Below are positions 1-10,716 of a stretch of DNA of 64,000 nucleotides, one piece after another (position 1 is the stretch's first letter; every line of letters begins with the position of its first letter). The DNA is taken from the NCBI GenBank assembly GCA_022578965.1, contig MU400523.1, positions 124,001 to 188,000 on the forward strand, in the 5' to 3' direction. This stretch comes from Xylaria sp. FL1777. Taxonomy: Eukaryota > Ascomycota > Sordariomycetes > Xylariales > Xylariaceae. A program made the position numbers and the translations under genes. The notes under the pieces were generated by a model. The model ran no database searches, had not been told where the DNA came from, and saw only the letters and a list, made by a program, of their open reading frames with translations.

Positions 1-418
1 TATCTTACTGCATGCAGAAGGTCCCTGCGAACAGCGCCGAACATCACTAAAGTATATGGCTTCCTGATATATGGGCTAGAATCTCGGACCTGTGTTATTC
101 CAGCTTATAGAGCTGCATCACAGATAGTGGTGTCCTGTTCGGGATAGTACTCAAGGGGAAACGCTAGGGTGAGCTTCTGTAAATCGGTAAACGAAGTGAT
201 ATTATTGAGGTTAACTACGAGGCTTTCGAGATAAGTCTTCAAGTTTACAATTAACTCGGCGCTCATTACTCGCGGTATATCAGAGTCCTGCTGTTCAAGG
301 GCTGCAGGGAACGTCGTATTGACAATAATTTTGCCGGCAGGACGCATAATATCGAGGGCGTCTTTGAAATACATTTCTGGCCACCAATCAATAGATATTC
401 CGTGTTTCAGTTTGCCTT
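1..418 (-). pseudogene. Amidase-signature family relic (C-terminal part)
   Basis: On the minus strand an open stretch from about 418 down to 105 reads like the C-terminal region of fungal amidases: a segment around DALDIMRPAGKIIVNTTFP, then an acidic part ending in EYYPEQDTT. The frame meets TAA at 105-107. Beyond that stop it still reads like the family (AGITQVRDSSPYIRK, then GAVRRDLLHAVR) to the window edge. The stop is explained by a CAA-to-TAA change. The 5' side is closed by another TAA near 418, and no catalytic Ser-Ser-Lys region is present in this window. I infer a decayed gene copy. Family assignment rests on remembered sequence pattern only. Confidence 0.45.
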
Positions 419-983
419 AAGCAATATTATTGTGCTAGGTATTATGCTAGGTAAAGGTAGTAGTAGGAGCGGTGAGATATGCAGTTGGTTCGTGTCGACA
501 GAATGGCTTACATGCAGGTATTCTCCACACTCGCTGTCTTCCAACTCTCCAACCCTCCTCAAGTTGAATCCCGATGGGGTTGAAGGTTGGTAATCTCGTG
601 AGCGTAACACGCCCAGTGTTTAAAGGTAGTGCCCATTGTCCGCTCGCTCTATGTCGTGACTAATTTCGGGATATTACTATTACGTAGTAATAAGTTTGCA
701 GACTAGGACTAGGTGGTATGTACGGGCCGGATATTCGTACACTACATGAGTAGCACGCTGCCTGGAAGCGTGATTACGCCCTCGTATCAGGAGGGGGCGC
801 AAACGACGAGTTCATGACCGTGGCCTGCATATACCACCACCCCAGGATATTTATCTTGTTTGTCGCATCCGATAATAATCATCACAATTGTTGAAAAGAC
901 TCCCTTCACTCCTAGAATCCAATCTCTGCTGTATTAAGAGTGCTACTTGAGCCGAAAACTTACAAATCCTGAGCACGCGCAGT
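419..983. other. Intergenic, upstream of CmcJ-like gene
   Basis: No gene is supported here. The stretch lies between the amidase relic and the CmcJ-like gene and presumably carries the promoter of the latter. Short open frames exist on both strands but have no recognisable content. Confidence 0.4.
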
Positions 984-2075
984 ATGGATCGGCAAATGGA
1001 GATTAGTGTCGTTGGGGAAGGCGATGTGACAACCGAGATTCTTTATCTACAACGAGACACCAAGTGGGAACATGAGCAGCCGTACGAGATGAGGTACCAG
1101 GCCAAGGAGGATTTCCCTTTCACAAACGCAGCCCACGAGGCTCGAACCGTAAACATCCGGGACTTCCGAGCAGTTCAAGGCGCCCAGAACTACGAAGATT
1201 ATGGCTTCTCGATAGCCAACACCGAATGTCCCCTAACACCTTCAGAGTTCGCTGACGACAATAAGGTGGAGAGCATGTTCTATCCTGTGGCCCGCCGGCT
1301 TCTCGAGAAGATGTTTCCTGACGCGGCCGAGATCAGAATCCTGGAGCATACGGTAAGTGATCTCGTCTTCATCCAGGGTTATTTCGTGCGACTTTTGAAC
1401 CCGTAATTAAATGGCTCAATTAGTTCCGCAAACGTGATGTACAGTTTCTTGGGGAAAGCGACAACGGCTTTGATACTATACAGCCTGCCACAGCAGTGCA
1501 TATTGGTGAGCAACTAACCCAGCCATTCCCGAGATTATTGTTCGGCTCATCGAATGGGAGATTATTCGCCGCGCTCGGTTGTCCGACTAGCTTCGGCATT
1601 CGACATCGATCCAGGCAAATACACTAGATTCTCAACTGTAAAGTACGTTCCGCTAGTTTCACTCCTTGGGACTCCTTATCTTACCATTATAGCGTTTGGA
1701 AATCAGTCCAGGGACCTGGAAATGATTGGCCGTTGGGATTGTGTGACCGACGTACAATTCACCATGAGTCAGAGGCAATCGCCGCCGATGTGGTCTTCCC
1801 TAACCGGTATATTGAGAACATGAGGCTCTATTCCAGCCCAAGACACGCCTGGTATTATGTCAAGGACCTAAAGGATGATGAATGCATTGTTTTTCATCAG
1901 CTAGATTCTGATGGCACTGGTGGTGAGTTAGCTACGATGTGCATTACGATCCCGAACACTATCTGACCATTCTTCATAAGGTGTTGCGCACGCAAGTTTT
2001 CGTAACCCAAAGTCGGATCACGATGCAGCACCGAGAGCCAGCATCGAGTTGAGAGCTTATTTGTTCTATGCCTGA
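984..2075 (+). CDS. CmcJ/AsaB-like oxidoreductase/methyltransferase family protein
   Basis: Five exons join in frame: 984-1352, 1424-1505, 1561-1642, 1693-1922 and 1981-2075, giving 285 residues. All four introns (71, 55, 50 and 58 nt) have GT-AG ends; the last carries a CTGAC branch site. The splicing restores family landmarks across the junctions: VHIDYSPRSV (exon 2/3), NVWKSVQGP followed by DWPLGLCD (exon 3/4), WYYVKDLKDDE, and a C-terminal RASIELRAYLFYA. These match the fungal group annotated as CmcJ-like, AsaB-like or GA4-desaturase-like, often found in secondary-metabolite clusters. Reaction and substrate are unknown for most members. The gene appears intact. Its neighbours are a broken amidase and a metacaspase-like gene, which do not define a pathway. 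Confidence 0.85.
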
Positions 2076-2313
2076 ACATGTATTGTTATGGAACTATATT
2101 GAACCAGCACCGGGGACTAGGATGAGGAGGCATAGGCATATATATACTAGATCTACGGAGCTAGCTAGTAAGGGGAGAACTTCCCCCTTGTGCAATAACA
2201 CTACTATAGCCCGAAGATTGATAGCTTGACAAGAGTTATTTACCTTGCTATGTAAAAGTAACCAAGTCCAAAGGTAACCTACCTGGTGCCACAGAATCAC
2301 TGCTCTCATCATC

Positions 2314-4385
2314 GTGTTTCCCGATTCATTGTATACCCCTGCTAGGGCTTGTTACGCCCTCTTAATTGGCATCAATTATCATCTAAATGAGGACAATGCG
2401 GGATGGCGCCCCCTAAAAGGCTGTGTGCAGGATGTCCAGGAAGTTGAAAAGCATTTAACTAGGTTATCTACCGGGGTAAATATTCAAATGCTCACAAATA
2501 CTTTAGATCCAACAAAAAACACTGAGATGTTGCCTACTCATAGCAATGTGATCCAGAGCCTCAAGGACATCACCTCGAATGCTTCTGTCGGCGACTTTGT
2601 CTACATCCACTTCTCTGGACACGGGATTGCCATTGAACCTAGTTGCGCATACTCCAATAGCTTCACAGGAGACTTGGCATTAGTTCTCCTTGCGAATGAC
2701 GACGTGAGCAAAACACAATATCTGCGGGGTTCCGAGTTGGCCTATCAGCTTCAGAAGATGGTCGACAAAAGCATAAAGGTGACCCTTGTCCTAGACTGCT
2801 GTACTTCTGGAAGCGTCCTGAGAAATGAGTTGGCCCCCTCGGTTCCATATTTACCCTACGATCCAGTGGTAGACGTGGCATATCCCCTTCTCCTTAAGGG
2901 GGGTCTCGGCCCGGAAGAGGATGCCATGCGCCCGGCTTACCGGAATGCCTCTACGCGCCTCAATCGGCTCGTTGATCGAGATAGCTATACTATTCTGACA
3001 ACTTGCGGGCCCACCAAAATAGCAGGAGAGCTAGAGTTCAGGGGCAGGAGTTACGGGCTTTATCCTTTTTCTTGATGAGAGCTTTTGATAAAGGTGGTCG
3101 TGTGGGTGGGAGACAGCAGCACATTTATGCTCACTTATGTGCAATCTTCAAAGAATATCGTCCCCAACAAAATCCAATGCTTTATGGGAACAAGAACATC
3201 AGCTTCTTCGATGACATCACGTACACGCTCCATCCGGCATCGATTCCTGTTATCAGGAAGGCGGGGAAGAACCTCCAGTTGCAAGCCGGTCAAGCGCACG
3301 GCGTTTGCGATGGAGATTGGTTTGACTTGCGTGCCATAAGTGACGCAGAGTCCAACTCTGAGTCAAGTCGAGCTCCGGTGGTTGCAAAAATAACAGGTGC
3401 TGGGGCTCTCACATCAAATCTCGAACTGCCAGATGAGATAGATGTCTCTAAGGGGCCGGGGTGGACGGCAGTAGCACTCATTCATTTATCTATTCGGAGA
3501 TTTCTTGTCCGTCTTGAGATTCCCCCACCGGACCGCAACGCATGGGAGATGGTTGTAAAGGAGCGACGGTCGCTTAAAGTCCAGTTCGTGGAAAGCGCGA
3601 AACCAGGGACATTGTTCTCCTTCTATTTGACCGTAGTTGGTAAAGATCGGTATATGATTCGAGACGAGTCAGGTCAAGAGATGCTGGCTCTACCTACTCC
3701 TGCATACGACCTGGATCCCGATCTTGTCTTGGATATTGTGGAGCACTTGGCGAAGTTCAAAATGGTGAAAGAGTTGGCCAATGGCTCACCGTCGACCTCT
3801 TTCGAAGAGCAGTTCAGTGTTCGGCTTATTAAGACATCTGGAGAGGAGTTTAAGCTGGGATGTCACCATTTAGACTGCCTAGTGGAGGTACAAGATGGCG
3901 ATTGTGTATATGTGGTTGTGCAAAACGAGGAAGCTAGGCAAACTGCTGGCCAATCCATTTACTGCCACCTATACAGCATGGGATCTCGTTGGGAGATAGA
4001 GAACCTTCTTGATGCAGATCACGTGGAGATTCCACCACGTTTCAGCAACAAGAGTGTTGATTTTGTCGCAGGGACTAACGGCGAGTGGAAGGAGAGGATT
4101 AAAATGACAGTACCCCAAGGGCAGCACCAGTGTGATAACATTTTCAAATTGTTCCTCACCAGGCAGTCCACTTCATTCACGTCATTGGAGTTGCCAGAAC
4201 TTGGCAGATGGGTCAAGTCCCGTGGAATTGGGCGAGGATGTCGCGCAGAAGCAGATATAGGCCGTTGTTACAACAACGGCGTCGTTTTGCGTGCCAGAGG
4301 ACCACGAGGGAGCAAGAAAGACTCGGCTAGGTCGTCTGATTGGGTCGCACTAAACTTTCGTATTGGGAAGAAAGTCCTCGAGTAG
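2314..4385 (+). CDS. Metacaspase-like (peptidase C14) protein, one-base frameshift
   Basis: The N-terminal frame (2314-3075) carries a caspase-like fold: ALLIGIN near residue 16, the catalytic His in HFSGHG (His103) and the catalytic Cys in DCCTSG (Cys163). After TTC-AGG-GGC-AGG-AGT-TAC the frame runs to TGA at 3073. Homologous-looking sequence resumes in the -1 frame as ALSFFLMRAFDKGG and continues to the stop at 4385. One extra G in the GGG at 3055-3057 would join both parts. This is a pseudogenising deletion or a homopolymer sequencing error. The C-terminal part of about 440 residues has no fold I recognise. No ATG opens the first frame; 2314 is GTG, so an upstream exon or 5' loss is possible. 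Caspase-like proteins with long C-terminal tails are common in ascomycetes and are linked to regulated cell death. Confidence 0.7.
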
Positions 4386-5527
4386 GCTACCTACTTACCA
4401 CTTAGTGTGTAGGTATGAAAATATGGAGTTTTAAGGCATAGCAAATTGTAACTGCTAATATTTAGATGGTCAGTTTGGGATTCGAACTACATAGTCCCTT
4501 TCGCGTGCTACCGGGTAGCCTACACCACATACTCTAGCCACTATCACAAGCCACGTAACTTATATAATCATCACTATGGTATGGTTGTGTATCTTCAATA
4601 TTACTAATATTAATTCCGCCAGCTACATCTATCTCCTCTATCCGATAAACCGGTGGCTTCTTTAGTTGTATATGCGTAACGGTATCTATTCCTAAAGGAA
4701 CCATTGGAAGCTCCTCGCCGTTTAGAGTTATATCGGGAGGGCGTCTAATTTATTCCAGTCCTTCAATTTCAACTAACATACGCAGTCATCCCAGCCTGGA
4801 GAATCGCACAACAATAGAGTTTACCTCCATTTCAAAGTATGCGAGAGATGCTTAAGATTATCCTCCCGTTTCCCGTCAATGGATCTATCTGCCTGTAGTC
4901 CGGTTTACACATTGCCTCTGTACCGGTTGCCCCACCACCCCTTTTCCCTCCCTGCAGATCATCCAATAATTACAGCATGACATAGGCAGCTGATAGATCA
5001 CCCACTCACTCACTCATCAACCATTTGTCAACTTGGTTCGGGCGAAGTTAGAGAAATTCTGGCTTGAATTAATGAACGGTACGGAAGGAAGGAAGGAAGG
5101 AAAATTCCCTGCCAATAGGAATGAAATTTGGGGTCACAATTGGGACAGGAACTCAGTTACGCGACTAGCCTTTGTCGTAAGGTTGTTTGAATTATTGTGT
5201 ACTTTTCATATCTTGAAAAGATCTTGCTCTGCATTGCTCGGTAGGTATGTTGGACATCCCCTTCATCAACAGATGTATCGTCTAAACTTGGGTATATCAC
5301 GTTTTCTATTGTTCGGGGGGAAAGTTGCTGAAATAGCGTTGCGCAATTGTGTCTGGATGGGTGCAACGAGAGACTGGGACGGGCTGCATGAAGAGTGGCA
5401 ATCGGGGAAGGCTATTAATTCAGAGTATTCGTATCCCTATGAGCCAATTGTTGAAAGCTAAAATACAGAAAAGGGGCACGTATTATGTTTCTCAAGTATT
5501 ACACTGACGCGGTATACTAGTTTATCC
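4386..5527. other. Intergenic, with tRNA-like relic and GGAA microsatellite
   Basis: This stretch contains the tRNA-like sequence listed separately and a (GGAA)5 microsatellite at about 5083-5104. A 142-codon frame at 5033-5461 starts at TTG and has no recognisable content. Confidence 0.4.
4467..4548 (-). other. tRNA-like relic with A-box and B-box
   Basis: On the minus strand the segment GTTCGAATCC (4478-4487) is a perfect B-box/T-loop. About 39 nt upstream, TGGCTAGAGTATGTGG (4525-4540) resembles an A-box. The T-stem arms (TGTAG and CCCAA) pair only at the loop-closing position and the outer end, and no acceptor stem can be formed. A functional tRNA is therefore unlikely. It may be a decayed tRNA or the head of a tRNA-derived SINE. 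Confidence 0.35.
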
Positions 5528-6918
5528 TCATAGATTCGAACTAGTTGCATGTTTCTTCAAGAATGCATTATATCGCTCATAGAATACCGGTGTAAAAGGA
5601 TGGGGTTTAATAACGGCGGGAAAACAGTGCGGTACACCTCCGTAACAATGCATCTCGACATCTACGCCGGCGGCTTTGAGGCCGTCGGCATAAGCAAAAC
5701 CGCTGTCGCGAAAGATATCAACGCCCGCGGATTGTATCACTATATGGCTACTTGTTAGCTCCGCTTTCTTGAAAAACAGGGAAAATTGTACTGGGCATAG
5801 AGTCGAGAGTAGATTAAGATTCACTTACGTGCTGGCGGGAGTCCTACCAATGAGGGGGTAAGCAGAGGGGAGTGCTTGTAGTCAGGCGTGGGGTTGGGTA
5901 TATAAGCATTGATGAAAACCTCGAACTTGCAGAGACTGAGGACGCAGTTCTCCACATTCTGAATGTAACTACCAAACTCGTACTTGTCGTATGGGAGGAA
6001 TTTGGGGTGGCAGAGTGATGGGAAGTGCAGCACCTGGCCAATGATGCCAGAAACCCCATCGTCTCTAGCAATAATGCACAGAGATGCGGCCTAGCAGGGG
6101 TATTAGTGGGCAGATAACGAGAACAGGCTTGTAAACTAGGGTGCTCGAACACACCAGATTGGCACCAGCGCTGCTCCCAGCAACAATGATCTTCTCGGGG
6201 TCAATCCCGAGACTTTTCGCGTTCTCCTTACACTAGGAGTCAAGAGTCAGTAGACACAGCATTATGAGCGACGACAAATAGAAGCATACCCATAATAAGC
6301 CATCATAGCTATCTTCGACCGGTGTTGGGAAGGGGTTCTCGGGTGCCCTTTGCAATGTCAGCGGAATTTCAAGAGCTACCCCGTTAATGGAAAAGTAAGA
6401 GCACGCGTACAATCTGTAATCTACGCTTACAACGACAATGTTGGGGTTTGTAGCCGCATAAACATTCTCGGCACCGTCTACCTCATGTCGTCCAACGCAG
6501 AAGCCTAGGTAGAAAAAGTTAGTATGACGATGTCCAATGTGAAGAGGGCCGATAGCTAATATCTCATACCGCCACCGTGCATGCGATATACAAGGGTTGC
6601 GTCTGCCGCGACATTTGGAGACTGATAAACCTTTAGCTCGATCAAGTGGCCGTCACGGGCTGGGAAATATAAGAGTTCGGTCTTCACTTCGCAGTATCGA
6701 TCGGGTCCCCCGGGAGGCATAGGAGCATCTGCGTCGCCGGCAGCCTCGCGGAAGCTGGGCATATCATCCAATGCCCAGAGCTGCTCATATGCAGCGCTAA
6801 TGGCATCCTCTACTTCCAGGAACTCGGGCGTCTTCTCGGAGAGATGGCCATACTTTGGCATTGGTTTGAAGTTGGGGTCGATGTCGACGTACTGAGGCTT
6901 GTCTTTGAGGCCGATCAT
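5528..6918 (-). CDS. Alpha/beta hydrolase, hormone-sensitive-lipase type esterase
   Basis: Six exons on the minus strand (6918-6570, 6504-6411, 6347-6290, 6232-6155, 6090-5829, 5739-5528) join in frame to 350 residues. The introns are 57-89 nt with GT-AG ends; CTGAC and CTAAC branch sites are visible in two. Landmarks of the HSL family are all present: oxyanion HGGG at 114-117 (split by intron 1), VDYRLAPENPFP across intron 2, nucleophile Ser188 in GSSAG, the probable acid Asp288 in GVDIFRDSG, and His318 in VPHCF. It is predicted to hydrolyse a carboxylic ester of a small acyl substrate. There is no obvious signal peptide. It is transcribed divergently from the glycosyltransferase gene, across 922 bp. 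The substrate is unknown. Confidence 0.88.
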
Positions 6919-7840
6919 GGTGACTTGTTGGTGTTCTAGTAAGACGCACAGATTGTTGGGGTGATGCTGATCGAAATGAGACTTCTGCCGGGCGCATCAC
7001 GGCTTCTTAAGTAGTTTTTACATCCTGACGAAGAGAGGAGGTATGAGAGTGAAGCTCTCATTCGGCACCCTACACAGGGACACATCCTAGCCATAGGGCG
7101 GCATACTGCGTAATGTGTTGATAGGGGGCTGATGCAGTGAGACGACATATTGGCGACCAAGCTTTCCCAACACTAAGCAGTATGTCCCTGAGTTCTTCCG
7201 CTATCATCCTCTTCACTGTGAGACATAATGAGTTTCTTCACTTGACGGTTGAAGATGGAAATTGTTAAGCAGTTTTAGTCAGCCTGCACAGTAGTAAGAT
7301 GATATGATGGCGCGCCTCGTCACTATGAATCATACTTTTACTGACTATTTTGGACTAGAGGAAATATGCTGCCGGGGGAGAATACTGCCCGAAACGGTTA
7401 GTCTGGTATCTATGAAAGCCTCAGCTAATCCTTCTGCAGCGCTGTCGAACATGCTGTCTCTCGTTGAAAATGGCGAAGTACACTCCGAGAAGTCATATCT
7501 ACCAATTTAGATAATGATTCTTCCTCGAGTCCCTGTCCTGCCTTTACAGGGCGGGCTCTCCGGCGTGAGGAGGCTTAGCAAGAAACATTATAAAGCCATC
7601 ACTATGAATCATGTCTAAGGGTTACCACTTCTAGACCAGTGAAATCATCAATGTCCTGGGGTGTCTAGTTTGCTGAGTATACTTGAGGATATATGAAGTA
7701 TAGAGAATCACAACAAGAGCCCCGAGACCATCTTGAGGCAATCAAGCGATAACCACCTTACGAAGACCTCAAGATACTTCTCACAGTTCACAATACTCAC
7801 AATACTCTCAGACAGCCTTAACACGACTTCTCAAGCCCAA
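6919..7840. promoter_or_regulatory. Divergent intergenic region (esterase / glycosyltransferase)
   Basis: This 922-bp gap separates the start codons of the minus-strand esterase and the plus-strand glycosyltransferase, so it should hold both promoters. No individual binding site stands out. A 68-codon frame at 7304-7510 has no recognisable content. Confidence 0.4.
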
Positions 7841-9058
7841 ATGGTCAAGTTTACATTGCCCCAGTCGGCGACCGGCCTCCGGGTGGTGCCCGAGTCTCAA
7901 TTAGACTTGCGTCCCGAAGATGAGATTGTGAGAGATCTCGGCTCCTTTCGACCCATCACGTCAGAGAAGAACGTATGGTGTTTCTGGGACAAGGGCTTGG
8001 ATCGCATGTACCCGAGTTACCGATGCACCGTAATCAACTGGGTCAGAAAGCTCGGTAGTTCCTGGACGGTCCGCATCGTCGATCTTGTTGACAACTCTCC
8101 CAACAATGTTTACAATTATCTGAGCAAGGACTGGTTCCCCGATTGCTTCGTAAACCGGACGATGGACGGTAGGCATGCGGCGCAACATTCTGCCGACCTT
8201 GTGCGGCTACCGCTGTTGTACGAGCATGGGGGTGTCTGGATGGACGTCGGAAATATGCTGCACACCCATCTTGACAAGTTGTTCTGGAATGCCCTGACGA
8301 CCCCGGGTTCGCCTTACGAGATGGCCGTGTGGATCATAACCGGGCAGATCAGGAAGCAATGGGGTAGCTTCGGCAACTACATGCTAGCTGCGCGAAAGGG
8401 CTGCATCTTCGTCAAGAACTGGCATAACTCTTACAAGGAGCTGTGGAGAGGGCACACCAACGCAACCGGTTTCCACAAATTACCCCTGGTTCAGGATATC
8501 GGGATTGCCGAGGGTATGTCTGACTGGCACTTCAAAGAGAAGGTCCTCGAGATGAGCGATTACGTGGCCCAGATGCTTCTCGGCGACCGCACTAAGAACT
8601 TGCTCGACATCAGCTCGGGCTGGAACGGGCGCGAATTCTGGGAGAACAACGTATTTATGGTGGAAGGGATACAGAATGGTATTCTTGGGGCGATCCGCAC
8701 AGAATTCGACGGCTACAAGCAGGCCGAACTCTTCACAACGCCGCTCGACGATCCGGACGAGAAGAAGAGACAGGCTGCAGAGGCGTTCGTTATAGAGGTG
8801 CTAGAGAAGAGCCACATGTACAAAGTCTATCATAACTCAGCAGGTGGCCTGCCGGCGCTTGGGGATCTGGTTAAGAAGGACGGCTTCAAGGACGCGGACC
8901 ATAGACCAGGCACGTTTGGCGAGCTGTATAGGTACGGAACGGTACACTGGGAGTCGACCCGCGCGGTAGAACGCTTGATCCCTCAGTCAACTAGCGAGGA
9001 ACTGATTCGGGCTACGCCTACGAAGCCATCGGCGCGCGAAGGTCATGCGGGCTTGTAG
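7841..9058 (+). CDS. DXD-type glycosyltransferase (capsule-synthesis-like family)
   Basis: A single exon of 405 residues starts at the first ATG of the frame (7841); the frame is open further upstream but without ATG. VWCFWDKG near residue 45 and AQHSADLVRLPLLYEHGG then VWMDVGN (Asp135) match the PF05704/PF04488 group of sugar transferases, in which the Asp after GGVW helps bind the metal and nucleotide sugar. The second acidic residue of a strict DXD is not present (D-V-G). No signal peptide or membrane segment is evident. Fungal members are poorly characterised, and donor and acceptor cannot be named. GC content is higher than in the flanks, as expected for a living gene. Confidence 0.8.
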   Translation: MVKFTLPQSATGLRVVPESQLDLRPEDEIVRDLGSFRPITSEKNVWCFWDKGLDRMYPSYRCTVINWVRKLGSSWTVRIVDLVDNSPNNVYNYLSKDWFPDCFVNRTMDGRHAAQHSADLVRLPLLYEHGGVWMDVGNMLHTHLDKLFWNALTTPGSPYEMAVWIITGQIRKQWGSFGNYMLAARKGCIFVKNWHNSYKELWRGHTNATGFHKLPLVQDIGIAEGMSDWHFKEKVLEMSDYVAQMLLGDRTKNLLDISSGWNGREFWENNVFMVEGIQNGILGAIRTEFDGYKQAELFTTPLDDPDEKKRQAAEAFVIEVLEKSHMYKVYHNSAGGLPALGDLVKKDGFKDADHRPGTFGELYRYGTVHWESTRAVERLIPQSTSEELIRATPTKPSAREGHAGL

Positions 9059-9430
9059 TTATTGCTGAATATGGTTATATGTCCGTCTGCTACGGGGTGA
9101 ACATGTATATCATGTGTATCAATAGTCAATAATGCCAAGGTCATATAACACCAGCTATGAAATGGTGGAATTGGGGTAAACCTTGCCGCGATTTTAATTG
9201 ATGTTCGATCGTTAGTCGCGGCATCATAGCCGGGGTCGGCTCCGCTGTCGGAAAGGCAATAGTACCTTATTCTCACGAACCGTAACGAGCCTTCGGCCAC
9301 GACAGAGTCTTACGTTCATCATAGGACGCCGAATTCATGCTACAACCTAGACTAGTATGCGCGCTTAGTCGGCTGGCATTTGCTCCCGACTCGCGCCCTT
9401 ATTTCCCTCCATCATGCTCTTTCTCGTACA

Positions 9431-9679
9431 TCACGTCGGACAGAACACTTCCGCATATATGGCAACATTTTCCAATGCTCCCGAACCCGGCTTGGTCTCT
9501 CCGGGCTCGCCCGTTTCCATATCGACCAGGTGGGAGTATGTGCCATATACCAGAACAGGGTTCTCCAAATCGTCTACGAGATGTGCGATCTGTTCGTCAA
9601 TGCCCTACCTGGCTGTCGATAACCACTGCGTGACAAGTAATCGGAGCTCCGACAACCAGCGTCTTATCGATCTCCCCAG
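9431..9679 (-). pseudogene. Unidentified coding relic
   Basis: On the minus strand a frame ending at TGA (9431-9433) reads like real protein, with stretches such as VDDLENPVLVYGTYSH, VDMETGEPGETK and GALENVAIYAEVF. Upstream, in a shifted frame, GEIDKTLVVGAPITCHAVV also looks coding. The two parts are separated by in-frame stops around 9595-9612, and the possible splice would leave an intron of only about 20 nt, so I infer a frameshifted remnant. I do not recognise the family. Confidence 0.3.
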
Positions 9680-10035
9680 CTACGGATCATCTGATCTAGT
9701 TAGCATGGCGGCCGCAGTCACAGTGCTAATCAGGAAACAGGTACGGCATTTTCGTATGAAGGTCAAAAAGAGTGCGCAGCTCAATTAAGAGCACTGTGAA
9801 TGCGAATTCTACAGGGTACCTGAGAGGTTCAGCCCCTTGAAATCTAGAACCTATCTGGTGGAGTCGCCTATAATAGACGGCTGCATGAACGGGAGGTGGG
9901 GGGAAGAAGGGGAGGAGGTTGAATTCATCAATAGATAATCACCATAGATATACTCAGTATGTGTAGAATTTTGGGAGAATTTACCAGCACATTCAGAAGC
10001 ACCAAGAAAATATAGACATAGAGAAATGCAGGACG

Positions 10036-10042
10036 AAAAAAA
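10036..10042 (-). terminator. RNA polymerase III terminator of tRNA-Tyr
   Basis: A run of seven T on the minus strand lies four bases beyond the tRNA 3' end. This is the expected polymerase III stop signal. Confidence 0.75.
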
Positions 10043-10045
10043 GAG

Positions 10046-10136
10046 TCTCCTGAGTGTGAGTCGAACACACGACCTGTGGATGGCATATATCTTTTACAAT
10101 TACAGTCCAACGCTCTACCAACTGAGCTATCAGGAG
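10046..10136 (-). tRNA. tRNA-Tyr (GTA), intron-containing
   Basis: The minus strand folds as a tRNA. The 7-bp acceptor stem CTCCTGA/TCAGGAG is perfect, the D-arm is GCTC...GAGC, and the T-arm GTGTG-TTCGACT-CACAC is perfect. The anticodon is GTA in CTGTAA. An 18-nt intron (10082-10099) follows position 37, as is usual for fungal tRNA-Tyr. The anticodon stem has four pairs plus a U-C mismatch at 27-43. The A-box TAGCTCAGTTGG and B-box GTTCGACTC are intact. Confidence 0.93.
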
Positions 10137-10716
10137 GATTGAGATACTAGCGCCCATGGCGGATGATGGCTAACATTGGTTCTAACTTCATATAAGATTT
10201 GCTAATAATAACCTGTTCTGAACAAATTTCTTTGCGCCATTTAGACCGGCGCTTACCTCTTAGAGATATGCGCTGTTACTCACTCCACTCCCCCACGTTC
10301 TAGCGAGGCATTAATCAGTGATAGTATGATCACTAAGAGTCTGAGCAGCACTTCTCACTTATATGTTACTCTGAAGACACGTCAAGGAGACATAGAGCAG
10401 AATTGTAAGGAAATATTCGATTTAAGGGATGGTAGGTGGTGAATGAGGATATGGTACTGTTGAAGATCATAATCCTCTCGTTCCAAGCATGGAAGTGAGT
10501 GTAAGAGCGGAGTCCGCCAGCAACCTAATCGAAGAATATATAAAGAACGACCCGCCACCAGCTTCATCAGTCTCCCAGGTGGCGTGAAAAATCCCATAAC
10601 ACCCTTTGCCTACTATCTGTTCCTCCAAACTTACCTGAATTGGAAATAATCGACCCCTAGTATCCAAAATTGGTGCTTCATGCCTCGAGGCACAGCCTCA
10701 TCGTACAGTCGGCTTT
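10137..10716. other. Intergenic, no feature seen
   Basis: This stretch lies between the tRNA-Tyr gene and the stop codon of the ribosome-inactivating-protein gene, and presumably includes the latter's 3' untranslated region. Small minus-strand frames carry nothing recognisable. Confidence 0.35.

Larger units (their letters stand above)
9059..10045. other. Intergenic, with a minus-strand coding relic
   Basis: No complete gene is supported. A minus-strand coding-like fragment at about 9431-9679 is listed separately. Overlapping plus-strand frames at 9337-9788 are its shadows. Confidence 0.4.

Noticed and set aside
3055..3075. Programmed ribosomal frameshifting in the metacaspase-like gene
   Set aside because: No slippery heptamer or obvious downstream structure; a base deletion or read error is simpler.
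5033..5461. 142-codon frame on the plus strand
   Set aside because: Starts at TTG, contains the GGAA microsatellite and has no recognisable content.
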